Assembly (NCBI GenBank): GCA_013399115.1
Contig: VXAA01004228.1
Coordinates: 1,872 to 65,871, forward strand
Direction of reading: 5' to 3'
Source: Anseranas semipalmata
Taxonomy: Eukaryota > Chordata > Aves > Anseriformes > Anseranatidae
Length of the DNA stretch: 64,000 nt
Each line of letters starts with the position of its first letter. Position 1 is the stretch's first letter. The notes under the pieces are model-generated. The model searched no databases and had not been told where the DNA came from. It was given only the letters and a program-made list of their open reading frames with translations. Positions 39,975 through 52,225 of the stretch are shown here, piece after piece. The position numbers and the translations under genes are program-made.

Positions 39975-40150
39975 TCATAGACTCATAGACTCATAGAATG
40001 TTTTGGGTTGGAAGGGACCTTAAAGATCACCTAGTTCCAACCCCCCTGCCATAGGCAGGGACACCTCCCACTAGACCAGGTTGCCCAAAGCCCCATCCAG
40101 CCTGGCCTTGAACACTTCCAGGGAGGGGACAACCACAGCTTCTCAGGCAA
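39975..40150 (-). mobile_element. CR1 LINE 3' end, short and well preserved
   Basis: Opens with three tandem 8-mers (TCATAGAC, TCATAGAC, TCATAGAA), the reverse complement of the CR1 3'-terminal octamer repeats. Then come TTTTGGGTTGGAAGGGACC and CTAGTTCCAACCCCCCTGCC, near-consensus avian CR1. It ends abruptly after CTTCTCAGGCAA, the usual 5' truncation. It lies 770 bp from an older CR1 in the same orientation. Confidence 0.95.
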
Positions 40151-42439
40151 GACAAGATGTATTTGTAATACATCTAAAAATTAAGACAATAATCATAGTG
40201 GTGTCCTTCAGACCAGTTTCTAGTGGCAATTCCCCAGAACTCCTCAGAGGTCTCTAGAAATCTAATTTTTTTCAGTATTTATTAATTTAGAATTGCAGAA
40301 TTGGTGCCAAAATGTTGGCATATTGAAACAGTGTCAGAGAAAAACTTTCCATGTAATTGTAAACCATAATCTGTGACGTATCATTAAAAACTGAATTTGA
40401 CACAAATAGTTTCTGAAAAAATAGACAGAACATATATGCCTCACATATTAAACACCAAATTTGGGAATGATTGCATGCCTGATATTATTGTTAAAAGATA
40501 CTTTTATAGTTGTTCTCTGTCAACAAAGCACTAAACAAAATTTCACTAAATTCATTTTGACATTGTAGGAGGACGTGTGTACTTTATGCATTTTATGTGC
40601 ATATACAGAAACTTAGGCGTATATGTACAGACCACGTATATTTACACCTGTCTAGAACAAAACAGTTTTCCAGAAGACTGTTAACCTGTTCAGACTCCTT
40701 GTAGAGCTAATTATCAAAGTTATCTCTTCTGACTCATTACAGAATAGATTGGTTTCTCATTCCATAATCCAAGCCTCTTTACATCTACTCTTTTAAGATT
40801 TTCAATTTATAGCCTACTGTTTTTAGCAAATTCCAATGTTTATTGAGATAACTAATTAACTAGCATCAAGGAGCAAAGCCACTGCCTGGCTGACCATAAA
40901 AAACGGCTAGCATCTTCTAAACTGATTAAGGGAGGAAAGCGAATCAGTTTTACACATCAGCAAGCTTAGGAAGTTCTTCTTTATGATCTATGACTTTTTC
41001 TGCAAAAAGTCTATTTTATGAAAGGTCCATTCTACCCCATTGGTCATGACATGTAAATCTTCAACAGGAAAACTAAGTCCACACAAATAATTCCTTTGGT
41101 GAGGAACTCAGAAGTACTTCAACATAATGTGAAAACATGATAGGGAGCACAGAGTAACCTATAAATGTATCTTACATTTCAGTAGCAGAAATTCTGAAAG
41201 AAATGTGAGGTTGTACACATGTAGCTTTAAAATAACCGTACCAATATATTGCTAGTGTTCTGTATCAAAGATAAAAAGTGTATATTCTAGATCAATCTTG
41301 GGTCAAACAATTAAAGAACTTGCTTCCATTTAAAGTTTTAGCCAAGAATTTTAGGTATGGCTGTGCAGTACATAACCTTTGGATGTCACATGCTGTCCAC
41401 TTTGAATAAGGAGGCATTTTGGCCTTGGCACCAAGTGGTTGAATTTTTCTTAATCTAGTATCTATGCTCTTAAAAAATAAATTTCCCACCTTAAAGGACA
41501 GAAGGCAACTGCCCTGAAGTAATTTTGAACTGCTTCACAGGCATAAAACGCTTTCCTTTGCAAATACATTCAAGAGGCAATATTACCATTAAAAAAAAAA
41601 ATCTGCAAGTCTTTGATAGCAAACAAACAAATCCTTTCTCCATAATCCTACATGAGATGTTCACAGTGACTTGTAGAAGGTATAGTAACAGCCTTGAAAA
41701 CAGATACAAAAACTTTCAGCTTGTCAATTAAACAGTCATTTAATATATCAGGTCCCTTGACTGGATACTTTGGGTAGCAATACCAAGATTACAAATCCAC
41801 CTCTGCAGCCCAAGACCAAATTTAGCTGCTTCTACCCTTTAAAATGTCATTTCAAACACACTCATGAATCACGTCAGTGTTTCTTAATTGCTTATATATA
41901 TTATAGTCTGATTCATTTCTCCAAGGACTAATTTAACCATTTCTTTTTTCTTTCTCTATTTTTTGAGCAGCAGCATAGGTCTGCTGCTTGAACAATTACA
42001 CTTGGCAAATTCTTCATTCTCTTAACTGGAAACCTGAAGAATTTGAAGTGAAATTTTCCTCTTCTTTCAGTTTGGCAACTATTCTCAGATTTTCCGTTAA
42101 ATTAATAGGATTTGGTAGAAAAAGAAGTTCAATTTTTACAGTCTACTTCAGACAGCATCATGATATTGGAAAAATATTTCTGTTTGGCCAAATTATCTAT
42201 GTTAGCCACAACAACTACTTCATTAGATTGCAAAACTGGTCAGGTACAAATTGATTTTATTTCTAATCTCAATTTGTAGCCTATTATAAAAGCTCTCCTA
42301 CTTAATACAAAACATAGAAAAAATGTCTTCAGTTCTGCACAACATATTACCTAAAACATGATAACATACCAAAATGAGTCCAAGGAATAAGAAAAGAAGG
42401 TGGCTAATGAAACGAAGAGTTGACTTGTTTTAATATAAC
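40151..42439. other. non-coding stretch between CR1 copies
   Basis: AT-rich, no gene seen. Frames of 65-88 codons at 41292-42254 overlap on both strands without splice context. Confidence 0.6.
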
Positions 42440-42835
42440 CTCAGAGAGCTTGGTTTAATGTAACAAGATCTGTATGTCTCAGCATGGAGAAGAACCTGAT
42501 AGTGGTCTATGAATATTTGAGGTGTGTAAGCAGGAAGAATAAGGAGCATCTGGGTTACACAGGTGACATACAACTAGGAACAATAGGAACTACCAAGTAG
42601 GATTACAACTATGGACAATGGGATGAAAGAAAATAAGAATTTAATAGCTAATGTTGAAAGGGTGTCCTTTTACTGAATTGGATTAAACTCTTAAATATTT
42701 TAAGTGAAAGGGAAAAAGTCATCATTCAGAGCCTGAAAAGCTATATGACTATATGCTAAACAACTGAAACTATGCTGTAGTGATCACTCATAGATTGAGA
42801 ACTGGATGATCTGAAAGGACATTTACATTTTTGAG
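42440..42835 (+). mobile_element. probable very old CR1, forward orientation
   Basis: Weak but ordered resemblance to amniote CR1: GAACCTGATAGTGGTCTATG with ATATTTGAGGTG near the left, and GAACTGGATGATCTGAAAGG (CR1: GACTAGATGATCTTAAAGG) near the right. The middle is too diverged for me to align. The open frame that follows at 42836-43141 has no protein likeness and an AAC-repeat run of Asn codons. Confidence 0.42.
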
Positions 42836-45800
42836 GTGTGTTGTTCTGCAGCTACAAGAAAGGTCTTGGAAATAATCAGGACGTGGTTTTTGATCATGTT
42901 ATTACTCGTATGTGCAGAGCTACCATTCAATACTGAAGTTCACTCACTGAGTTACATAGATCCACGTTATGGCAAAAACAACAATAACAACAACGAAACC
43001 CTCCTAGAATTTTCTTTTGGACTGCGACAATTTGTAGTGTCACTTTCCCTACCTACTAGTAAAGTGATACCCTTCTATCTCCATAAACAGAGAACTTGCA
43101 ACATCTGTACTAAACTCCTCCCTCCAGCAAATCAGCCATAATTATTTTGTCATCTAAAAGAGGGAAAGAGAAGGCATCACATCTGTGATAAGATCTATGT
43201 GTGACGACAAATGCAATATTGAAAATGATGTTATCATATTCTCCTCTCTTATTCTTTGAATGTCTGATCCTTTAAGCTCATTTGCTTTATTCTTGGTGTA
43301 CCAGTAGGTAAGGGATTACTAATATATGAGGAAAAAACAGAGGAAGTATACATGAATCATTGCACCAGGAACGCTGGAGATCTAGACAGAAGATCAACAC
43401 TACTTTGTGTTCCTCTGCAGTCACTGCTGCTACTGGAGCTGCTTGCCAATGTTTCTGGGGAATGACTGGAGAGATAAAGCTCCAGAAACTTCTTGCAGCT
43501 ACCAAAACCCTTCCGCCTCTTGGGTTACTTCTGGATAACTCCACCTGTTCTTGCTTTCCTTTTGTTTTCCCCAGTATGCTACTTTTTAAATAACCTTGAG
43601 AAAATAGGTTATTTGACTGTGCAACTGAGCATATACTTGTAAATGTCTACATCTGTGCTTTGTAAATACACAAATAGATTGCATGTATAAATGTGATGCG
43701 TAACTTCTCTGTAGAATAGCATCTTACATTATCATTGATATTTTGCTTTGAATAAGTTTTATTTTCCCATTTGTTAAAAGATGCAATTCCTCTTTCACTG
43801 AGAAGAGCAGGGTTGTGGTAAAGGACTTCCTTGACAAATTCCTCAGGAGACATTCTCAAGTCTCAGAAGTGTCATAAGTAAATTTCAGCAAATACTCAAT
43901 TCCTGGTATTGCTTCCAATGTCTTTACTTAAAATTTCATATCCCCATCTTCTTCTAGATTTGATGTTGCTACTACTGTGATAACCAGGACACTGTGAAGT
44001 TTTAAAAACTGTGTAAGTTAAGAAATATAGTTAGACAAGAAATCTGTTTTTTGACTATGTTGGTGTGTAATTACCTACTAGTTGTTTTGGTCATCTACAT
44101 GTTCCTTTAAAACAAACAAGCAAATAGATATTGAACAAGGTGTCCACTGTCTGGAGAACAAAGCAGCAAAAATCACAGTAGCAGGGTTGGGAACATAGGA
44201 AGAAAGACAGCATTCCCGTGCTTGAAGAATCAAAGCCTTCCATTAAAACCAGTATGTGTCAGCTCAGGCGATCAACATCCAAAACTGAGCGTTCTTGACT
44301 AATATTATTAGAGATTTTTCTAAATAATCTATAATTATTCAGTTACTTATTTAAAGTAATTTTAATTTGATAATTACATTCTTAAACATAACTAATAAAT
44401 GGTAATGCTCCTGGTTCTTGATTTCAAAAGGACCAACACTTGACAATTATCAACACTTACTTACCTGCTTCATGTTTACTCAGTAAATAGTTCTTAATGA
44501 CTGTTTAGCTTTTACTCACACAAGTAGTTCTCCACAACTGCTAAGTAAATACAAATTACTCACTTGAGAAAATGTAGGCCTCTGTACAAATGTTTGGAGG
44601 TTGAAATTCCATCTTTCCCCATGGGAAATTGTTTCATACGGACATCAGGGAAGTTAAGTTAAAATAAATTCCCAGGGTGAGTTTAAAGTGCATTGGTTAA
44701 ATAATATTAAACTCAAGCATGCTATCATTCAGAGTTGGCCTCAGTTTGCCTTATGTCATTCAAGAAAATTCATTAAGTAGACTAAAATTGGTTTTCTTCT
44801 GAGTGGTAGTGACTACATGGACGTTAACATAATTAATTCAGCTTTACTTTTTTATAAGTCTGGTGCACACAAGACGTTAAGAAAATGTATCTCGTTATCT
44901 TCACTTGATGTACTTCCACTTGTCTGAAATTTACACTACATAACTTATATCTACCAATACTAGAAACCATGTGCTTTGGAAAGCATCTAGAAAAATGTGT
45001 TGATAATGCAGTACCTTAATAAATGGACTACTTAGTTTAAAAGCAGTATGTTGTACATGCTTCAGGAAGCTACTATGTCAGTGCAAAGATTCTGAAATGG
45101 GTGCCTAATCACCAGGGCTTCTGTTTCAACAGAAGAAACAGTCCCATTTCAAGCAAGATTTTCTACAGTCCAGTTGAACTCTACTCGATCGGTATTATAA
45201 TTATTTTTTAAGTTAAGTGTAGTATCCTTGAAGCTTGATGAACACATACGTACAAAGAGCCCTTTAGTCCTAAGCATTTACAGAGCAGAGCCACATTTTA
45301 AACTAGTTATATATTCATTTTAGAGCTGATACCAGACTGTATTTCTATTCCTGTTCTCTTTTGCCTTTTTATATTCACTCTTCATTTTTTTCTATAGTAT
45401 TAAAAAGGGATTATGTAATATGATGTTCTGGTGAATGCAGGACCTTTTCTACTTCCTAATAAATATTCAAACATATTTTGCATACGTCCTGTGAACAAGG
45501 CTTGTGAAATCATAATGGGATGACTTATGAGCATTCAACTTTCCTATACTGAAGTATAATGTAGTCAACTGGATGGTATAGCCAATCATTCTGACATGTT
45601 TATATTAATGCATATTTAAATGAGAATAAGAAAGAAACAGTCAAATTTATGTTAAAGACTTCTAAAGGCTTAACAGCATCTTACTAAGTATGTATGTCAG
45701 CTTAATCTAATCTTCCTACCTCTACACGTTCTGTGTTCTCAGCACGGTGCCCATAATGCTCTCATATGTTATGAGGGATTGTCTCTGAGAAGTTCACCAT

Positions 45801-48800
45801 CAGTACTACGCTTTGTTCAATAAAACTTTATATCTGGTCTTAGGATGACAGAAAGCTATCTGTCTCAAATTTGCATCACAAACCTTTAGCTTCTTTTGAC
45901 ATCAGTAACATTTGCTATAATAATTTCCAATAACCTGTTACAATATGTAGGGTATATATATATTCTTGGTTCTCACCTTACTATGTCAGGTACAAACAGG
46001 CTTTAATTTATTTGGACTGTTTCAAATAAATTTTTTAATTTCTTTGCACCAAAAAAGCACTCATCTCATCAGAAGCTCATTTGAGAAGATCTGTGGCTGC
46101 ATTCCTTCCTTTCAAACCAATGATTTTAAGTTCTAATAAGAAAAAAGTACCTTATTTCTTTTTCATGCTTTTGCTAGAAGAGACAATACATTGTGATTCA
46201 AGATCTTTCAAGAATTCTTGGGGATTATTTACTAATCTTATGACATGATGGAAGTCCACCTGAAATGCAGTAAGACTGGAACAGTTACTTCCTCAGCCAT
46301 ATCTCTCAACTTTTGAGACATGATAATTTCTATCTATTCCATTATAGCTAGGTCTGTCTGATGTGCTTCATGTTACATATATTTGCATAGCAGTGTCTAG
46401 CATCCCCTGTTAGCTTATTATTACTGTCTTTCCCCAGCAGACAGTGGATCTGATTGTAGTTGAAAACTCCAAAAAGACAGACCTACTTGTGGGATTAACA
46501 ATGTCTAACACATGTTGGAGATCAAACATGTCAGTAATGGCTCATCATACAGATGGTTAGCAACCAGGACTACCTGAGCTGAATTAATAAATGCAACTGA
46601 AAAACTGCTCTCTCAATATCATTTGTGTTCTGGCAGCCATATCAAGGAAAGAACATTTTTTTAAAACTCCATGTATTAGGCCTCAGATTTTCAAGATCAG
46701 AACATCTCTGCTTTATTCTGTGTCCTAATAAAATGCTCCTCCGTGTTTGAAAGACAGTTTGATCAACTATCTGATCAGTAGCATAAGTAATCTGTGATAC
46801 CCAGTTGGGCATACTCTACAACAGAAACTAACCTTTGGAGGTAACAGAAATCATTACAAAGAGACATCCAAACACTCAGAATATCTTAGGGTAAGTCTAC
46901 AGAGACAGGTATGAGCAAGTTTAGGCCACCCTCAGAACTGAAAAGAGACAAACCAGTTCTATTTTGAAAGCCAGGACTGTTTTCTTTTGTGACTTGCCAC
47001 ATTCAGACTCACACATACACAAGCATTCCATAAGCAGAACAAACTTATTTGGACTTGCCTACACATATTATATGTATATTTCTAATTCTACTCAGGTAAT
47101 GAATTAAACTTATGGGTAATGTAAAACATGCCACTTTTCCTCTCATGGTGCTGTATCCAGATTTAGGGTGAAGGCTGAAAAGTTAATGGGTTGTTGTAAA
47201 TGAAACCTGAGGACCCCTTTAAAGCTGAATAAGTACATGGGAATACACTATGATAAACTGGAAAAAGTGTGGTCATCAGAGCTTAATAATCTCTAATACC
47301 TTGGGCTGGTGTTATAGGCACATTAAAATAGTGTAAGATTCAAAAGAAGGTGTGATATTAGTTCTGGTATATTACATCTGTGAAGCATACTAAAGGACAC
47401 ATGTCTGCAGTTTTTCTGACAGACAAAACTAAATATTGCCAATAAGGACTATGAAGATAGAACAGACTATTTTATCTTGTTTGTGGATGCTGCCTAGGGT
47501 ATAGTGAAATGAATGGGAACATCTTGGATACCTTATAAAGTGCTTGTTTAACCAACAATTAATACATATGTGTGAATACATTTTAAATTATGAGAAATAT
47601 GATTAAAAATAGTACAAAAGACAGTCAGGGATATATTTCAGTAATAGGCTGAATCCTTTGGAAAGGTGAGGAGGCTTCACTGGAGACTACATGCCTTTCA
47701 AGACTCCATATATTAGCAGGACACAAATACATCCCTGTGTCTTAACCATATATTAGAAATTAGTCTTCTGATTCAAAATCATGCCATGTATATATATAAT
47801 AGCCTTATATGTGACTGAAACTATCAAGACACAGCAGCAGCAACTGTTTTAATATGAGAAATTATTTTCAAATAGCATATTTGTTCTTCCCATAACAAGA
47901 ACTTCCTGGATTTTTTTCCCAAGTAGACAAAAGTTATTTTTAAATTCTTTATCAATGAATTAGTGCTACTTTTAAATTTAATGTATTCTATATATTCTAC
48001 AGATTGCAAGAATGTATTTCTTACTAGTGAAGATAATGATAAAATTACTATAATGACAGGAATTATTATGACAGTAGAGAGATCTGAACACAACCAGAAT
48101 GACTATATGAAAATCACAACAACTTTCTATATCTATGCCATTAGTAGGGTAACATGAATCGAATTGAATCACATTTTCATGCATGCAATTTACACATTAT
48201 ATTGAGCAATATATTTAATAAAGCAAATTAATTTTATTTGGAAGTAATTATTTTATGGCCTGAGAAATATCAGGAGGAGAGCAGGCAAAACAGTAATGTT
48301 AAGCCCATGCCAGAAACATGTTTTATCAGGTTTCCTCTTAGCTCTTAAACAAGATGTAGTAAAAACAACAACATTCTGTCAGACTATATGTTCATTCCTT
48401 GCTTCCTGGATTAAATATGCTTATTCTATGCCACATTTTTATAGCTTTCAATTCCTGTACTTTAAATCTATTAAACAATGTCAAGTTGAATTTTCTTCAA
48501 AAACTGCTGCAGGTTAAGAAAAAAAATAGGACAGTAGAATATTTGAGGGCTAACATTTATGTCAGCTAATTAATATGGATCAGTTGTGGTTTGCAAGGAT
48601 TTTTAAAGTGCATGCATGTTTGAGACAAATATAGACTAAGGATATGATTTGGTTCCTTCTTAAATTGATAGCAAAGCTCTTACTGATTTCAATACAAGTA
48701 TGGTCTACCAGTTTTGTAGGTCTAACAGATAAAAGAAGCTTTTGTGCTCCTGCATAATGTTAATTTTCCCAAATTGAGTACAGCCCAAAATACAGATATA

Positions 48801-49220
48801 TATTATAACATATAGAAATAAATTATAGTTGCAACATTATATCTATTGTTCTGTACTCTCTTTACTTGGTAACTGAACGAGATTTTGAAAAACTAAGCAC
48901 TGGGAAAAAAACAGTAAACTTTTTTGGTTAGCAAGGTCTATTTAACTAAACTGGTAAGAAATCAGCCCGTGTTCAAAAACAGACACCCTCTTATCTGGAG
49001 GATGCAACACCATTTCCTTGTTTCAGAACATTAATATTTCCATCATTTATTCCGAAAGGAGTGCCTGCAAGCACATGGAATCTGGTTATTTGAACACAGT
49101 TCTAGATCATGACAAAAATGGACTACCAAATGGACTACTGTTCAAAGATGTTTAAGCAAAAGATTCATGATCCTTATGTTAGATCCTGAGGCTGCCAGAT
49201 TTCTCAGCAATTTCTCTTTT
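42836..49220. other. presumed DPH6 intron or 3' region
   Basis: Downstream of the DPH6 exon in the direction of transcription, so the next exon should lie here or further left. One phase-compatible exon-like segment is at 43728-43861 (see findings). A weak echo of the ancient palindromic repeat is at 48662-48700. Nothing else is recognised. Confidence 0.5.
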
Positions 49221-49305
49221 TATAGAATCATAGAATAACTCAGATTGGAAGAAGATCATCTAGTCCAACCTCCTGCTCAAAGTCAGGGTCAGCTGCCATC
49301 AAATC
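49221..49305 (-). mobile_element. CR1 LINE 3' fragment next to the DPH6 exon
   Basis: ATAGAATCATAGAATAACTC, then GATCATCTAGTCCAACCTCC and TGCTCAAAGTCAGGGTCAGC: the last part of a CR1 in reverse orientation, about 85 bp. It ends 66 bp beyond the splice donor of the DPH6 exon and runs in the same direction as the gene. Confidence 0.9.
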
Positions 49306-49371
49306 TTATGCAGACCTAAAACAAATTACCTTATGCTTAGTATTAAGACCATTTTCTATCAGAAATCTTAC

Positions 49372-49777
49372 CTGTTTGTAGTGTTCCAGCATCAAAGACA
49401 TCCTTCTTGAAGAAAGCTCTAAAAGACAAAGGACTTGCATTGCAATCTTCTGAAAGTTTCTCAATTGCTTGTCTAAACATAGAAACTAAGTCATGAAGAA
49501 GTCCATCTAAATCAAGCTGAGAAGTGGATGGTGAAATCAAGCTCAGGCGTACAGAGATTGATGCACAAGATGCAGAACTGGACTCCACAGATTCACAATC
49601 AATTTGGAAGCCCTCTGATAACATCTTCATTGCAAAATGTTTTCTTTGGAGTGGATCATCAACTACTGCAATAACATGCCATTCAATGGCAGCATCTCTG
49701 GGTAAGTGAGATATGACAACCACAGTGAGCATCCCACACTCTGCAGCTACATCATTATATGTCTCTGAATCTTCAAC
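49372..49777 (-). CDS. DPH6: DPH6 (diphthine-ammonia ligase) internal exon, C-terminal RidA-like domain
   Basis: Internal exon of 406 bp: 135 codons plus one base, start phase 0, end phase 1. On the minus strand the acceptor is a T-rich tract ending TTTTAG before GTTGAAGAT, and the donor is ACACAG|GTAAGATTT, close to consensus. The frame is open throughout, while the flanking intron is full of stops. The peptide has an acidic lead (VEDSETYNDV), a beta-strand segment LTVVVISHLPRDAAIEWHV at about residues 17-35, then VVDDP, a Ser-rich stretch and LSFRAFFKKDVF near the end. The LPRxAxIEWHV strand is characteristic of the C-terminal RidA/YjgF-like domain of long eukaryotic DPH6. DPH6 amidates diphthine on eEF2, using ATP and ammonium, in the last step of diphthamine synthesis in the cytosol. 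The catalytic ATP-pyrophosphatase domain would be encoded upstream, at higher coordinates. Human DPH6 (267 residues) lacks this part. The assignment rests on remembered family motifs, not a search. Confidence 0.77.
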
Positions 49778-50715
49778 CTAAAAGATAAAATATTGCACAT
49801 ATTACACATGTGGTAGAAATTAATGTCGCTCCTATTCAGATGATATATTCAAAAACGTATGTGCAGTACAGTTATTTCATGGAGCCTGTTTTTGCCCCTA
49901 AACGTTCCTTCTTATTGAAAAGTCATTTTGAGCAATTATGATTTTGTCTGACAGTTAATATCTGCTCATTTTTTCCTCTCAGACTACTACTATGCCTCTG
50001 TAATTTAAAGGAATACTGTTTTTAATGTATTTTGCAATGAAAAAATGTCCTTTTTGCATATGGTCCATTGATATGGACAGAAGTTCTATTTGAAGAACAG
50101 AAATGGCAGGAACTACTGAAGCTACAGCAATGAATTAAAAAAACACATGGAGTTATTTTAAAAGTTGCAATACTAAAGATACAGTTTAGATAAAACAAAG
50201 ATACACTTCAGACAGTTCTGAACAGCAGAATGGTCTAAACAAACCTGTTTAAAATATAAGCGCATTTTCTTAATAGCAGAACTGATTTTGAAAGTACTTT
50301 AAATTATTTTTACATCAACCAGCACATCTAATTAGCTTATTTGGTAAGCTAACTCTGAGTAACTGACCTCCTTTTCCTCTACTAGTATTAAAGAAGTGGG
50401 AGAGGCTTTCTGCTTAATTCTTTATAAAAATTGTAGTATAAATCACATTGGAACATGTTAGCAGGTATTGGAAGGAAATACAATGTTTCAAAATACTGAA
50501 ATGTTCTTCCATGAGACAGAGAAAGAAATTGTCAATTTGCAGCCATTTCAACTCAAATTAATTGTACCCAAGTATATTAAACAGCATTATCTTTGAATCT
50601 TAGCAAACCTAAGATAAGTTCATAAAAGAATTTTCTTGTCCCTGTATTTTTGCAATGTATTTGATCCTTTTGCATCTGAAAGAAAAGAGGACTCAGAACT
50701 TCAGATGAGGAACAC

Positions 50716-50720
50716 CACAT
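50716..50720. repeat. target-site duplication, left copy (CACAT)
   Basis: CACAT directly abuts the TG end of the solo LTR and is repeated at its other end. Five bases is the usual duplication length for ERVL-type integrases. Confidence 0.6.
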
Positions 50721-51273
50721 TGTGTTGAAGTCCACCTGCCCCGCCAGCAGTGAAGCACTACACTGCTGCACACTTGCTCTTTCCCACCCCAATGGCGCAA
50801 GTGAGAAAATTCATGGATCAAGATAAAGACAGTTTGATAAGTGAAGTAATGAGAAGGAAAAAAGGAAAAAAAAAGCCACCAACAACAAAACAAGTGATGC
50901 AAAGGCAATCCCTCAACATCTCTCACAAGCAGACTGATGCCGAGTCAGTCTCTGAGCAATGGGTGCTTTTCCAAAATGCACTTCCCCTCAGTTTTTAGTG
51001 CTGCACAGGATGTCCTGTGGCATGGGATATCCCTTTGAACAGTTCAGGTCAGCTGTAGTGGCTGTGTCCCCTCTCAGCTTCTCTTGCACCCCGGCCTACT
51101 TGCTGTGTGAGCAGCCTGAGAAACAGAGAAGGCCTTGATGCTGTGCAGGCACTGCTCAGCTATACCTAAAACATGGGTGTGTCATCAACACTGTTTTGGT
51201 CACAAATCCAATATACAGCACCATAAAGGCTGTTATGAAGAAAACCGGCTCCATCCAGGCCAGACGCAGTACA
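50721..51273 (-). mobile_element. solo LTR of an avian ERVL-like endogenous retrovirus
   Basis: Read on the minus strand it starts TGTACTGCGTCTGGCC and ends CTTCAACACA, the TG...CA termini of an LTR. Its body matches the widespread bird LTR that I know with the landmarks 'GTGTTGATAACACA', 'GGGATATTCCATACCATAG', 'GCATCACTTGTTTTG' and 'AAACTGTCTTTATCTTGA'. The place of the consensus TATA box reads ACTAAAAACTGAG and that of the poly(A) signal reads TATCAAAC, so both are decayed. Flanking CACAT copies (50716-50720, 51274-51278) form a 5-bp target-site duplication, as expected for ERVL-class integration. No internal retroviral genes or second LTR are present, so this is a recombined solo LTR. Many substitutions and indels show it is old. 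Confidence 0.85.
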
Positions 51274-51278
51274 CACAT
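51274..51278. repeat. target-site duplication, right copy (CACAT)
   Basis: CACAT follows the ACA end of the LTR and matches the copy at 50716-50720. The surrounding ACACACA stretch makes a one- or two-base shift of the boundary possible. Confidence 0.6.
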
Positions 51279-52157
51279 TAGGTCTGCTGTTACCTTATAC
51301 TTAAATTCATATTCTCATACTCCTATTGTATGACAATGTCTACTTATGGAAAGCAACACAATTTTTTGATATATATACTCTAAAAGGATTAATTTACATT
51401 ACCTTTACCTGCTTTTTGAACAAACACTTTTTCATTTGAACAATTTTAGGTATTTATTCTGGCCAGCGGATACTTTTTGTCTTACTTATTCCTCCATTTT
51501 TTTTAGAGAGAGAATATATTGAGTGTTTTTAAGATTAGTGACTTGCATCATCTTTGTGTACACAGATAATAACTTTTTTTATATACCAATTTGCTTACCC
51601 TGCAGTATATAATGGTAACATTGTCCATTGCCTGACCTCTGAAAGGAAAAATAATAACAAGGCAAAACTGTCTTTTTACCTGAAGTCGATAAGGCCATAT
51701 AACTCACAGTACCTTCAATTCACAAGCTCAATTTTCATCCACTTGCTATCAACTTTGAGAGGAAGAAATAATGACAGGTTACAGGCACTTTATTTCAAAA
51801 TTCACTCACAAGGTTATTGACAAGCATTTTCCACAGAATATCTCTGATGCTTGACCCTCGTGAGCTGTTTACATGAAAAATGCACTTACTTCTATATTAA
51901 TGATAGTGGAGTCTAATTCTATACCAAACATGTAGCAATTGCTTTAGCATTTCTGGTTTTGATATGGAAACAAAAATAGGGATAATTTGTCTCAAATTGC
52001 AGTCACTTCAGTCATAATAAAATCTCACTGAGTACTGTTTGCTTTCAGTACTTTCATTAGGTAAGCTGGGGCTGTTATTAAGGTACCAACACATAAATGT
52101 TATATTAGCACTTAACAGGAGGAGCACAGTATTCTCCTCTAGGAGATGAATTCTAAC

Positions 52158-52225
52158 CTTGTCAATGTAATTCTGCTCTGAGTGCTGTAAAACAGTTTGA
52201 AAAGATGAAATACTGGAGCTTTGCA
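52158..52225 (-). CDS. candidate upstream DPH6 exon (unproven)
   Basis: A 68-bp exon-like segment 2.4 kb upstream of the solid DPH6 exon in the direction of transcription. The acceptor is very strong (nine T, then CTTCCCAG), and the donor is ACAAG|GTTAGA, moderate. Read with two bases completing a split codon, it encodes QSSSISSFQTVLQHSEQNYIDK and ends on a codon boundary. That is exactly the phase of the exon at 49777, giving an in-frame join NYIDK|VEDSET. In DPH6-type RidA domains the variable segment before the LTVVV strand usually follows a hydrophobic strand and begins with a Ser-rich xSSxI motif, which fits. Against it: the segment is short, no conserved catalytic residue is present, and I could not find the exon that should precede it, which must end in phase 1. 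It could be a chance pair of splice-like sites. Confidence 0.37.

Larger units (their letters stand above)
49778..52157 (-). other. presumed DPH6 intron (if the upstream candidate exon is real)
   Basis: AT-rich DNA between the candidate exon and the solid exon. It begins GTTAGA at the right end and finishes with a T-rich tract and TTTTAG at the left end. It carries the solo LTR at 50721-51273, in the same orientation as the gene. I see no other coding segment in it; the open frames at 50577-50998 belong to the LTR. If the candidate exon is false, this is simply part of a longer intron. Confidence 0.4.

Noticed and set aside
50577..50998. Three overlapping open frames
   Set aside because: They lie within or at the edge of the solo LTR, which encodes no protein.
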